A stretch of DNA of 64,000 nucleotides. Source: Treponema sp. (GTDB lineage Bacteria > Spirochaetota > Spirochaetia > Treponematales > Treponemataceae). The position numbers were made by a program, and so were the translations under genes. The stretch lies in contig JAGCTZ010000053.1 of NCBI GenBank assembly GCA_017963165.1, positions 19,122 to 83,121 on the forward strand, read 5' to 3'. The stretch's first letter is position 1, and each line of letters opens with the position of its first letter. Shown here piece by piece: positions 56,580-63,817 of the stretch. The notes beneath the pieces are model-generated. The model was not told where the DNA came from and did no database searches. It saw nothing but the letters and a program-made list of their open reading frames with translations.

Positions 56580-57160
56580 AGTGGAAAACTAAATAGTTCA
56601 GAGCTCTCTAAACGCAAGTCTGTTGAGGATAATGTGGAAAATTATCATACCAAACAAAAGTACAGACATCTTAAGGGGCAAGGTTATGCCAAAAAATAGC
56701 CCGACCGACAGTGGCTCTCGGATAAGAACACTTTCGGGGATATGCTGTACTGGTCAAGTCCAAGGACCCAAGGCACAATAGTAAAAAGGTTCAGGTGAAA
56801 GTTTCAAACAAGAACATATACGACCTGAACACATTTATTTTCAGATAACAAATGAGACCCTGATAATAAACTATTTCCGACCTGTACCAACTGACACCGT
56901 TATTGTGAGGTGTTTCGCTTGCAACGAGCCTTGTATGGTGACATACATGGGGGCAGTCCGTTAGGAATAGGAATTTCTATATTTAAAATATATTTGATAT
57001 AAGGGGTTTTATTCCTGACGGAATAAAAACTTCCCTCAGTCCACCAGATAAGAACATTATTTATAAAAGCTTTTTGAATTCAAAAAAGGACACTGCTTAG
57101 AAAAGTTCGGAAGTGTGTTTTAATAATATTTGAAGAGACTGCTCTGAGTCCATGTCATAT
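56580..57160 (+). ncRNA. Large structured RNA candidate (~580 nt), ROOL/GOLLD-like by size and context
   Basis: Non-coding interval full of complementary segments. Long-range closure: TCAGAGC (56598-56604) with GCTCTGA (57141-57147). Others: GTCTGT/ACAGAC (56618-23, 56662-67), AGTACAG/CTGTACT (56659-65, 56745-51, exclusive with the former), GATAAT/ATTATC (56628-46), CCCGA..AGTG/CACT..TCGGG (56700-13, 56729-38), GTTCAGGT/ACCTGAAC (56789-96, 56823-30), ACACC/GGTGT (56894-98, 56909-13), GTATG-GTGA-CATAC (56933-46) and TTTTATTCC-TGAC-GGAATAAAA (57007-28). A TTGCAT (56549) and AATTAT (56571) may be its promoter. Strand is inferred. Size and the tRNA-element setting recall ROOL and GOLLD RNAs; membership in either is not proven. 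Confidence 0.65.
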
Positions 57161-57167
57161 ATTTGAA

Positions 57168-57503
57168 TTAATTTATTTTGTCTAAGGCTTTATTTAATAT
57201 CTTTCTAATATCATCTACAACTTCTTCTGTAATTTGGTTTCTTATCTTTTCATTCTCTGGAGTATCTTCAATTATTACTGGAGTCTTATCTTTTGGAATA
57301 AACAACTGATACACTTCTACTCCAAGAGCTTCAGCAATTTTTATTAGATTTTCTGTTCTGGGAAAACGACGTTTGCCTTCGATATTATTTATATTATGGG
57401 CAGAGACTCCAACTTTTTCAGCTAGCGTTTCTTGAGTGAATTTGCCTTTTCGATAAAACTTTATATTTTGAGATAAAGTTTCTAGAAGTTCTTTTTCTGT
57501 CAT
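57168..57503 (-). CDS. XRE-family helix-turn-helix regulator
   Basis: 111 residues. HTH (about 20-70): FTQETLAEKVGVSAHNINNIEGKRRFPR, with recognition helix SAHNINNIE and the LIKIAEALGV end. The C-terminal part is short and helical, probably for dimerisation. It is divergent from the gene at 57622 across two pairs of inverted 8-bp sites, so it likely represses both, in the manner of a small phage repressor. Confidence 0.85.
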   Translation of the reverse strand: MTEKELLETLSQNIKFYRKGKFTQETLAEKVGVSAHNINNIEGKRRFPRTENLIKIAEALGVEVYQLFIPKDKTPVIIEDTPENEKIRNQITEEVVDDIRKILNKALDKIN

Positions 57504-57513
57504 TTCTTACTCT

Positions 57514-57611
57514 CATTTTGGTAGTATTTTGGTTATATTTTAAACTTCCAAAATGGGCTTTTTCATGTTATGCTGCCATATTGGAAGTATTATAAAATGC
57601 CTACAATATGG
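57514..57611. promoter_or_regulatory. Candidate operators of the XRE regulator
   Basis: Two perfect 8-bp inverted pairs: CATTTTGG (57514-57521) with CCAAAATG (57548-57555), and CCATATTG (57576-57583) with CAATATGG (57604-57611). They share a C-C-A-(A/T)-A-T-(T/G)-type half. The first pair abuts the regulator's own start; the second ends just before the ribosome site of the 57622 gene. Confidence 0.6.
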
Positions 57612-57621
57612 GGGATTCACA

Positions 57622-57969
57622 ATGGAAAAGGAAACGCTAGGAATTGAAAATGTATTCAAGAAATATACAGAGTTAAAAAAACAAAATGCTTCATACGTTG
57701 TTATAAAAGCAGAAAAAAATCAGTTAGGAATTATTTTTTCAACAAATGCCTTTAACAGCGAGCAAGAAGCAAGAGAAAGTGCTTCTCAAATTGCTAGTAA
57801 TTATACTCGACCACTTAACAAAGAAGATTTTGTAGGATATGTAAAACATCCTTTTTTTCCAGTTCCACAATTACTACTAAAAGCAGAAAAGACAGTAATA
57901 GCTTATATGAAAATTACAGAATTTCCAGTCTATACATTAAGTTTAGATATCATAATGAATGACTGTTGA
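57622..57969 (+). CDS. Small protein of unknown function under XRE control
   Basis: 115 residues from the ATG at 57622 (GGGGGA upstream); an earlier in-frame ATG at 57553 would cover the operators. Mixed alpha/beta composition: KNVFKKYTELKKQ-like helix near the N-terminus, SYVVIKAEKNQLGIIFST strand region. No recognised motif. Placement opposite the regulator is typical of phage cro-side or accessory genes. Confidence 0.65.
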   Translation: MEKETLGIENVFKKYTELKKQNASYVVIKAEKNQLGIIFSTNAFNSEQEARESASQIASNYTRPLNKEDFVGYVKHPFFPVPQLLLKAEKTVIAYMKITEFPVYTLSLDIIMNDC

Positions 57970-58008
57970 TACAATATAACACACAATATTCTAATAGGAG
58001 AAAAGAAT

Positions 58009-58575
58009 ATGAAACACACAACAAAACTTTTAACAGTACTTGCAACAGTAATTGCAGTATTCAGTCTGACAGGATGTCCAAAACCTGTAGGAGAAATTGA
58101 CGACGAACCTATTGAAGTAGTACACGAACACTCTTGGGGTGAAGGTGTAATTACTACAGAACCTACTTGCAGAAAAAAAGGTGTAAGAACTTTTACTTGT
58201 GAATGTGGTGCAAAAAGAACTGAAGAAATTGCCCCTCTCGGACACGACTTTCAAGGTGGTTATTGTGAAAGATGTGGGGAGTATGAATTTGAAAACCATA
58301 TCGAAATTAAAGTGTTTACTGATTTTGAAAACTTCTGTAATTTTGTTAATGGTAAATCTATTAAAAGAGGTACAGAACAGTTATATGAAAAATGTTGTTT
58401 CTCTTTTGCAGATAAAGAAGGAACAATAACACCAAATGAATTATTACATACAAAAACAAGATATTCAAATTGGACTGTATGTTATGATTGGAGGGGTGAC
58501 GAAATTGATGATTCAACTATATGGGAAATAGAAGAACTTAATGATACTTCTATTTTCATAGAACTAGTTAAATAA
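58009..58575 (+). CDS. Lipoprotein of the element with cysteine-rich repeats
   Basis: 188 residues; AGGAG before the ATG. Lipobox FSLTGCPKP. Residues 40-90 contain HSWGEGVITTEPTCRKKGV, then TCECGAKRTEEIAPLGHDF and CERCGEYE, the kind of His/Cys-rich repeat found in clostridial and spirochaetal surface proteins. The C-terminal half (about 95-188) is a novel alpha/beta region. Cargo lipoproteins on prophages can alter the host surface, for example against superinfection (inference). Confidence 0.78.
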   Translation: MKHTTKLLTVLATVIAVFSLTGCPKPVGEIDDEPIEVVHEHSWGEGVITTEPTCRKKGVRTFTCECGAKRTEEIAPLGHDFQGGYCERCGEYEFENHIEIKVFTDFENFCNFVNGKSIKRGTEQLYEKCCFSFADKEGTITPNELLHTKTRYSNWTVCYDWRGDEIDDSTIWEIEELNDTSIFIELVK

Positions 58576-58598
58576 CAGTTGTGTGTTATATAAACTTG

Positions 58599-58631
58599 CC
58601 CACTTGGTACTGTCAGTATCGAGTGGGTTTT
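58599..58631 (+). terminator. Terminator after the element lipoprotein
   Basis: CCCACT (58599-58604) pairs with AGTGGG (58622-58627), with inner TAC/GTA pairs, followed by TTTTCTGT. Confidence 0.8.
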
Positions 58632-58678
58632 CTGTCTTTATGCACCTGTTTGACCCTTCGGGATTTTAGGTTCAAGTT

Positions 58679-58707
58679 TTGCTATATTGTATAAAAAGTG
58701 CTAATAT
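58679..58707 (+). promoter_or_regulatory. Element promoter with extended -10
   Basis: TTGCTA (58679-58684), 17 bp, TAATAT (58702-58707) preceded by TGC. It serves the 58744 gene. The motif GTGCTAATATA recurs at 62916-62927 and, as GTGCTATTATA, at 59502-59512. Confidence 0.7.
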
Positions 58708-58743
58708 AATAATTGAAGATTATAAATAAGGATAAACATAATT

Positions 58744-59301
58744 ATGGAACAGACTGAATTATTTGAAAAAATATATAACGAAAGTAATATTTTAAGGGAA
58801 ACTACTGAAATTGCTAATTTAAGTAAGTTGGACGCTCAGCTAAAAACAGACATTGAGTTAAAAAATTTATTATATACACCAGCTAAAGACTTACCAGAAA
58901 AATACAAATTTTTAGTTGATGAAATTTATGAAGAATACGAAAATAAAACTTTGTATTATGTAATAAAAGAGTCTTGCAGAAGATTAAAAACTACATCATT
59001 CTTTTCTATGGCTGGAGACAAAATTGTAGGTTTCTTTGCATATATAATTGGAGAAGGAAATGTAATTGATGAAATAAAAATGTTCTCTTTTGATATAGAA
59101 CGAAATAACCCTGTTTTGGCAGCCGATTTAATAAGGCTATTAAATAAATTGAGAGAGTCTTATATAGAGATTAGATGGGATGCCATTAAAGAAAACCCTG
59201 CTAATGAACAATATAAGAAAATAATAGAAAAACTTAACGGCACTGTTAAAGAAGTGTCTGGTAAATACTATCATTATACTATTCCAGGGAAAATAAATTA
59301 A
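58744..59301 (+). CDS. Element protein of unknown function, possibly GNAT-like
   Basis: 185 residues. AAGGATAAAC before the ATG. A helical N-terminal half is followed by FFSMAGDKIVGFFAYIIGEGNVIDEIKMFSFD and a helix LAADLIRLLNKLRE, an order of strands and helices resembling the acetyltransferase (GNAT) fold, but the pyrophosphate loop is not convincing. No other family recognised. Own promoter at 58679-58707. Confidence 0.6.
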   Translation: MEQTELFEKIYNESNILRETTEIANLSKLDAQLKTDIELKNLLYTPAKDLPEKYKFLVDEIYEEYENKTLYYVIKESCRRLKTTSFFSMAGDKIVGFFAYIIGEGNVIDEIKMFSFDIERNNPVLAADLIRLLNKLRESYIEIRWDAIKENPANEQYKKIIEKLNGTVKEVSGKYYHYTIPGKIN

Positions 59302-59672
59302 AACAGAATGTTAGATACTGTGCAAACTTGGATGAAGAAGCTAGGAAGAAAGTTTGTGCCAACTGTCTAAACCATTTTTACAAGACAGAGCAATCTTAAT
59401 CTGAAAACGCCTCATATTGAATTAACACCCGTTTTCTAAATGCAAAAGCTGTTCGGGATTTTAGGTCTAATTTGTACTATATTTTATAAGAAAACCAAAA
59501 GAGTGCTATTATATTAATAGAGGAGAATAAGTTGTATGACATTAATGGTTACTGATTAACATTTACTTTAAATCTAAAAGCTGTTTGCAATAAAATAAAT
59601 ATATGATATAATAAAATGCTTATAACGGAACTAATTAAACTAGAACTTTATTTATTTGGAGGAGAAATTTGT
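59302..59672. other. Non-coding stretch with a degenerate copy of the upstream promoter region
   Basis: TTCGGGATTTTAGGT at 59453 onward repeats the sequence at 58657 onward, and both continue into a CTATATT segment and a GTGCTA(A/T)TATA box (59502-59512). It is therefore a second copy of the element promoter, probably for the Panacea gene at 59673. Nothing else recognised. Confidence 0.6.
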
Positions 59673-60095
59673 ATGAATGTATCAGATGTTGCAAAATACA
59701 TTATTAATTACCCAGACATTTATGTTGATAATTTAAAATTACAAAAACTTCTCTTTTATTCACAAGCTGTTTCTTTAGTAATAAATAAAAAGGAATTATT
59801 TGAAGAACCAATTGAAGCCTGGGACTATGGTCCAGTTGTACGAAGTATTTATAATTCATATAAGAATATTGACCAGCAAATACCAAAAACAAATGAAGTA
59901 ATTAACATTGATATAAAAGACGTTGAAATGATAGATATTGCCCTTGGTTATTACGGAGATATGACTGGCCCACAATTAATAACTCTTACACATTCTGAGA
60001 AACCTTGGAAAGATGCATATTCAAAGGGAAGAAATACAATTATAACGACAGCCGCTATAAAGAGCTTTTATTCAAAGATTTATCATTATGCCTAG
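59673..60095 (+). CDS. Panacea-domain (DUF4065/SocA-like) antitoxin
   Basis: 140 residues from the ATG at 59673, with GGAGGAG upstream; an ATG at 59616 is less likely. The Panacea core is clear: DNLKLQKLLFYSQAVSLV (about 19-36), then EEPIEAWDYGPVVRSIYNSYK (given in part: AWDYGPVV), and a C-terminal GDMTGPQLITLTHSEKPWKDA segment. Panacea proteins are antitoxins in PanAT modules paired with varied toxins. Here the next gene overlaps by eight bases, as expected for such a module. Confidence 0.88.
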   Translation: MNVSDVAKYIINYPDIYVDNLKLQKLLFYSQAVSLVINKKELFEEPIEAWDYGPVVRSIYNSYKNIDQQIPKTNEVINIDIKDVEMIDIALGYYGDMTGPQLITLTHSEKPWKDAYSKGRNTIITTAAIKSFYSKIYHYA

Positions 60096-60489
60096 TTTTA
60101 GTGTTGAAAAAACAAAAGGATTTTCTTCTGATAGCACACCTGAAAAGAAGTCTCTCTCAGTAGAAGGCAAAATTTACCTTGACTTTTCAGAATGTACAAT
60201 AAAAGACAGCCCTAGTGAAAAACGTGACTTTAAAGAAATAGTTTCTGCATTAAGCAGTTTCCAGAGTCAAGACACATTAAAAGCAAGAACAAATCATAAA
60301 TTAACAAAGAAAGACATAGGAGCTAATTCTGAACGAATAGAGCAATTTATAGACCAATATAAAAATGTATGGAGTATAGACGTATATCATAGAAATAGTT
60401 CAAAAGGAAATTATCGTCTTTTATACTATCCAGACTTTGATAATATAAGAATTGCTCATGTATTAGACTGTTTTATTGATACTCATTAA
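60088..60489 (+). CDS. Probable toxin paired with the Panacea antitoxin
   Basis: 133 residues, starting eight bases inside the antitoxin gene. Length and coupling fit a PanT toxin. Residues 50-133 contain a helical part and a beta-rich end, SIDVYHRNSSKGNYRLLYYP then DFDNIRIAHVLDCFIDTH, which faintly resembles RelE/HigB-type folds (RLLYYP, ALDCF). No (p)ppGpp synthetase or other named toxin motif is seen, so the activity is open. Confidence 0.65.
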   Translation: MPSFSVEKTKGFSSDSTPEKKSLSVEGKIYLDFSECTIKDSPSEKRDFKEIVSALSSFQSQDTLKARTNHKLTKKDIGANSERIEQFIDQYKNVWSIDVYHRNSSKGNYRLLYYPDFDNIRIAHVLDCFIDTH

Positions 60490-60634
60490 AATTTCTAAAA
60501 CAGTGATAAATGTTTTAAAAGGTTTACCATCCCTTCTCATTTATTATTATTCTCCATCGTGGGCTTGCCAGTCTATGTTTCTTTATTCATAATATATAAT
60601 TATATGTTAATATAACAGAATAGGAGAATATCTA

Positions 60635-61063
60635 ATGATAAATTTATTTAACTGGCTGCTAGAATTGAACTTCTGTAAACTTTTCAAGTTATTCAGTATT
60701 TTTTGCTGTTTTTGTTTATGTATTTATGTTTTAGTAAAATTTATTGGAATAGGTAAAATTTCAAAAGAAGGCTTTGAATGTAATAGCACAAATCAACAAT
60801 TTTCTGGATATAAAGGCTGGGCCTTCGGTATAGAACCCTATTTTCGAGACTTACTTGAACTTACTTTGGCTGATATCGGAGAGACAACAAAAAGGTCTCC
60901 AGAAATGTTTGAAAAGCTTAAACAATATCATAAAGCTGAGTGTCTTACATATAATGCTTTATTAAAACGATATAGGTTACATCATTTCTTCCCTTTCATA
61001 AGTGCAGATAGCCTTTCTAAAAGGGATATTAAAAAAATAGAAAAAGAAGTTATGGGAAAATAA
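60635..61063 (+). CDS. Small membrane-anchored protein of unknown function
   Basis: 142 residues; TAGGAG before the ATG. One strongly hydrophobic segment (about 13-36, cysteine-rich: FSIFCCFCLCIYVLVKF) followed by a soluble helical domain (about 45-142). N-terminal anchor without a signal cleavage site. No recognised family. Position next to a toxin-antitoxin pair suggests accessory cargo. Confidence 0.65.
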   Translation: MINLFNWLLELNFCKLFKLFSIFCCFCLCIYVLVKFIGIGKISKEGFECNSTNQQFSGYKGWAFGIEPYFRDLLELTLADIGETTKRSPEMFEKLKQYHKAECLTYNALLKRYRLHHFFPFISADSLSKRDIKKIEKEVMGK

Positions 61064-61090
61064 ATCACATGTTAGTTTCCTGTATTTTTT

Positions 61091-61300
61091 TAGTCTAAAA
61101 AATATCGGCTGCCAGCGGAAAACCACGGCAGCCTTAGTGCAGTATATGTTACTGACGAGCTTGACCAGGTTAAAAGGGCTACAATATATTATGAACAATA
61201 AGCTAAGCATATTCTGGTGTTGGTATGGAATAAAAAAGAGATGGAAAGAATATTTGGGAAAGTACCTAAAGGGTTAAGAGGCCTGGAAGATAAAAAATAA
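61091..61300 (+). pseudogene. Possible remnant of a small gene
   Basis: One frame reads KYRLPAENHGSLSAVYVTDEL onward, meets TAA at 61199-61201, and continues KHILVLVWNKKEMERIFGKV to TAA at 61298-61300. No good start codon or ribosome site. Charge pattern looks protein-like, but no family was recognised and the case is weak. The rest of 61064-61377 shows nothing else. Confidence 0.25.
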
Positions 61301-61377
61301 CTGTGAGTGTTTCCTACAATTTTTTAAAAATAGCTGGGATTTTGCAACTAAACTACACTATATTTACCATAAAAAAT

Positions 61378-61407
61378 AAACCCACAGACTTTTATCTGTG
61401 GGTTTTT
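61378..61407. terminator. Bidirectional terminator
   Basis: AAACCCACAGA (61378-61388), loop CTTTTA, TCTGTGGGTTT (61395-61405) and T run, with an A run on the left. It separates plus-strand genes from the minus-strand tail-fibre-like gene. Confidence 0.9.
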
Positions 61408-61469
61408 CATTTTATAACTGTACCCAAGGACGCTGTGTCTGTGGGGGTAGATATTACTGCGGTATAATA

Positions 61470-62837
61470 TTATCCCCAATATAAGTTTCCATTATTATCA
61501 CATTTTAAAGTTTTGCCATAGTCGCCTGTTCCTGGTTTTGGAACTAATATACCTGTTACCCAAGAACCATTTCCTGCCAAGAAATTTGAGGTATTAGCTT
61601 TTGAAGAGCCTGGGCCAAATACAAGGTATTTTTCAGATGTTGAATAATTTTGGTATACTGCGTTATTTTTTAATGGGGCTCGACTTTTCCACTCTATACC
61701 ATTTCCATCACTGTTTACACGAAGAACACTGTCAGCATCTCCCGCTCCAAAAGTTGGAATACCCGCCTGTCCTTTAATAGTTATTACATTGTTAGCATCA
61801 CTCTCTACTGTAATATTATCACCGTCCGCAATTTGGAAAGAGTGTAGAGAACTATTTACAAGACTATCATTGTCTTTTTCAAATATTGCTACTATTGGAT
61901 TATCCTGGGCTCTTTTTGTTGTATCACCATTACCTACAGCAACGTCTGTTTTGTAATGGGTATCAGTGTTTTCTTGCCACGGAACATTTACAACAAGTTT
62001 ATTATCTTTATCTGCTGTTACTGGATAATACTTATTAATATTACCAGTACCTTGAAGTGTTAAAATATTCTTATCCTTTTTACTATCACCAAGGCAAACA
62101 CCACCTAGAGAGTCTGTTGTTGCAGCAGGCATAGTATTAAACATACTAAAAGTAAATTTAGTTGCACCCCATTGTATGCTATTAAGTTTAGCTTTATCAT
62201 ATGCAGACATAAGACCTGCCTTTCCTTGTGGTATTGAGTCAGGGTCTCCACTAGTATCATTGGCTCCTGTTGAAGTTGCTTCCTGTAATTTATTCAAAAG
62301 TATCCAGCGACCTGCATTACTATCATCTTTACTGTATACAAGAAGATACTTTACAGCTTGACCAGCCAAGTCTTTAACTTGAACAGAAATACCAGAAGTA
62401 TAATATACCAGACTTGAAACATTATTGCCGTCATGTATTCTAAGTTCTGTAGCATTAATTGACGAATAGGCAGGTAAACTTAAACAAACCATTGTTCCTA
62501 TTACAGGTTTTACTGTAATTTTTATACTAGGGTTAGTACCTGTTGCATTAAGTTTAATTGTATTATCTGTTAAAGAGTTATTACCGACAGAAGTAATACC
62601 TATAATTTCTGTATTACACTCTTTTACCTCTCCATCTTTATTAACATATACTGGTATATATTCACTGCCGATAGCTTTAGAAGTATCCCTGGTAACGGCA
62701 AGGTTTAATTTGGCTCTAAGTTTCACCCAGAAACTTATCAATGAATTTATTACATTTCCCTGGGTTGCTAGTGTTTCGGAAGTACTGTCTGTTATCCCCA
62801 AGTTTTGGTCATCTTTAATAATTGAGTTGTCTGCCAT
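61470..62837 (-). CDS. Phage tail-fibre-like / receptor-binding-like protein
   Basis: 455 residues; AGGAG about 12 bases before the ATG. Low-complexity beta-rich protein, Asn/Ser/Thr/Gly-rich. The phage fibre signature QGKAGLMSAYDKAKLNSI (about 208) resembles the G-L-M-S-x-x-D-K-x-K-L motif common in tail fibres and baseplate proteins. N-terminal MADNSIIKDDQNLGITDSTSE may be the attachment part. No other virion gene is near, and the C-terminus ends GNLYWG without a chaperone domain. Function in the element is unknown. Confidence 0.7.
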   Translation of the reverse strand: MADNSIIKDDQNLGITDSTSETLATQGNVINSLISFWVKLRAKLNLAVTRDTSKAIGSEYIPVYVNKDGEVKECNTEIIGITSVGNNSLTDNTIKLNATGTNPSIKITVKPVIGTMVCLSLPAYSSINATELRIHDGNNVSSLVYYTSGISVQVKDLAGQAVKYLLVYSKDDSNAGRWILLNKLQEATSTGANDTSGDPDSIPQGKAGLMSAYDKAKLNSIQWGATKFTFSMFNTMPAATTDSLGGVCLGDSKKDKNILTLQGTGNINKYYPVTADKDNKLVVNVPWQENTDTHYKTDVAVGNGDTTKRAQDNPIVAIFEKDNDSLVNSSLHSFQIADGDNITVESDANNVITIKGQAGIPTFGAGDADSVLRVNSDGNGIEWKSRAPLKNNAVYQNYSTSEKYLVFGPGSSKANTSNFLAGNGSWVTGILVPKPGTGDYGKTLKCDNNGNLYWG

Positions 62838-62915
62838 TTATTTATATTCTCCTGTGGCTTAATAAGTTATATTAAATTAGTTAAGACCCTCAGGTTCTTA
62901 ATTTTATCATCCGGG

Positions 62916-62932
62916 GTGCTAATATATAAATT
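62916..62932 (+). promoter_or_regulatory. Element-type -10 box before a small frame
   Basis: GTGCTAATATA (62916-62926) with TAATAT at 62920-62925, seven bases before an ATG at 62933. Third copy of the element promoter motif; no clear -35. Confidence 0.45.
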
Positions 62933-63043
62933 ATGGATACAAATAGTTCAGACTGCACTCAATACAGCAGCTTCATTACTTCCGACGAGGTACGCCTGGA
63001 AAAAGAATATGTTCAGATGAAGAGCGATTTTATTAGGCAGTAA
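62933..63043 (+). CDS. Possible 36-residue leaderless peptide gene
   Basis: Encodes MDTNSSDCTQYSSFITSDEV and 16 more residues, ending DFIRQ. It is placed like the leaderless genes elsewhere in the window and is between divergent minus-strand genes. No homologue recognised. Low confidence because such frames arise by chance. Confidence 0.3.
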   Translation: MDTNSSDCTQYSSFITSDEVRLEKEYVQMKSDFIRQ

Positions 63044-63045
63044 TA

Positions 63046-63348
63046 TTACTTATTTTTTTTGCTTTTCTTTATATCAAATATTTTGGTATGAGAACTTATG
63101 CGATAAAGGGTTAGAATATAAAGTTTTCCATCGTTGCTTTTTTTATATACAAGAAATAAATCTGGGCGAATATGACATTCTCGAAAACCAATATAATTTC
63201 CAAGTAAGTCATGGTCACGATATTTTGTATCAAGAGGTTCATCTTTTAAGAGTTTTTTAACAACTGTATCGGTTTCTACAATTTCATCATTGTTGAGTTT
63301 CTTGTAGTCTTTACGAAAAGATTTTGTAGTACGGAGCTGTCTTGTCAT
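63046..63348 (-). CDS. yafQ: YafQ/RelE-family mRNA interferase toxin
   Basis: 100 residues. The family motifs are clear: RTTKSFRKDYKKL at the start, KYRDHDLLGNYIGFRECHIRPDLFLVYK in the middle (catalytic His in RECHIRPD) and LTLYRISSHTKIF with a C-terminal His as in YafQ (H..xxF). It cleaves mRNA in the ribosome A site. It overlaps the antitoxin by four bases (ATGA). Confidence 0.9.
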   Translation of the reverse strand: MTRQLRTTKSFRKDYKKLNNDEIVETDTVVKKLLKDEPLDTKYRDHDLLGNYIGFRECHIRPDLFLVYKKSNDGKLYILTLYRISSHTKIFDIKKSKKNK

Positions 63349-63590
63349 CTAGCCATTGCCACCTTAAAGTCATCGAAAGAATTGAAAACTTCAATGTCTC
63401 CACGTTCTACTTCTGCAATAGCTTCGTCTAAACCATTCTTGGCTTGTGCATCTGTATTAAATATATTATCAGAGAATTCAGACTGTCTTTTTTTCATCAG
63501 TTTCAAAAGATATTCCATAATGGTTATCTGTTCTGCAAATGTGAGTAAACTTAACTGATTTTCAAAATTTTTTAATTCCTTTGCCGACAT
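63345..63590 (-). CDS. Antitoxin of the YafQ pair (RelB/DinJ-like)
   Basis: 81 residues; GGAGG before the ATG. N-terminal helices (KELKNFENQLSLLTFAEQIT) would form the dimer/DNA-binding part, and the C-terminal DEAIAEVERGDIEVFNSFDDF is the acid-rich toxin-binding tail seen in many relBE-type antitoxins. Overlap with the toxin gene supports the pairing; the ribbon-helix-helix is not distinctive enough to name. Confidence 0.82.
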   Translation of the reverse strand: MSAKELKNFENQLSLLTFAEQITIMEYLLKLMKKRQSEFSDNIFNTDAQAKNGLDEAIAEVERGDIEVFNSFDDFKVAMAR

Positions 63591-63699
63591 TTTGAACCTC
63601 CTGTTTGCTATTTATATAATATAACATGGTTTTGTTCTTTTGTGAATTTCTTTTATTGCAGAAGCTGCTGACAAAACAAAAAATATAAACTAAAATACA

Positions 63700-63772
63700 C
63701 ATATATTTGGTGCCACCAACTTGTTGCCACCACTAACAAGACAAAGCCTAATTGCTTATACTGTAAGGAAAT
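63700..63772. repeat. Right arm repeats of the element
   Basis: CATATATTTGGTGCCACC (63700-63717) matches 55126-55143 directly. TATACTGTAAGGAAAT (63757-63772) is the reverse complement of 55058-55073 and abuts the attR core. Confidence 0.8.
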
Positions 63773-63811
63773 ATAACCCGGAGGCCGCAGGTTCGAGTCC
63801 TGCCCCCGCTA
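63773..63811 (+). other. attR core, displaced tRNA 3' fragment
   Basis: 39 bp identical to 54984-55022. It lacks a tRNA 5' half and is followed by a hairpin terminator (63818-63846), probably the original tRNA terminator. Confidence 0.92.
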
Positions 63812-63817
63812 AAAAGC

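Larger units (their letters stand above)
54984..63811. mobile_element. Integrative element in the tRNA-fMet gene (~8.8 kb)
   Basis: Bounded by a 39-bp perfect direct repeat of the tRNA 3' end (54984-55022 and 63773-63811). A tyrosine integrase starts 136 bases inside the left end. The interior is lower in GC and its genes have no counterparts outside. It holds one regulator, two toxin-antitoxin-like modules, a tail-fibre-like gene and a large non-coding structured region but no capsid, terminase, replication or conjugation genes, so it is a small satellite-like or decayed prophage element (inference). Confidence 0.93.

Noticed and set aside
56580..57160. Large RNA as a group II intron remnant
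   Set aside because: No domain V consensus hairpin, no reverse transcriptase frame, and no exon-like flanks. The GCC..GTATG-GTGA-CATAC hairpin resembles domain V only superficially.
61470..62837. Tail-fibre-like gene as target of a diversity-generating retroelement
   Set aside because: No reverse transcriptase, no template/variable repeat pair and no adenine-biased C-terminus in the window.
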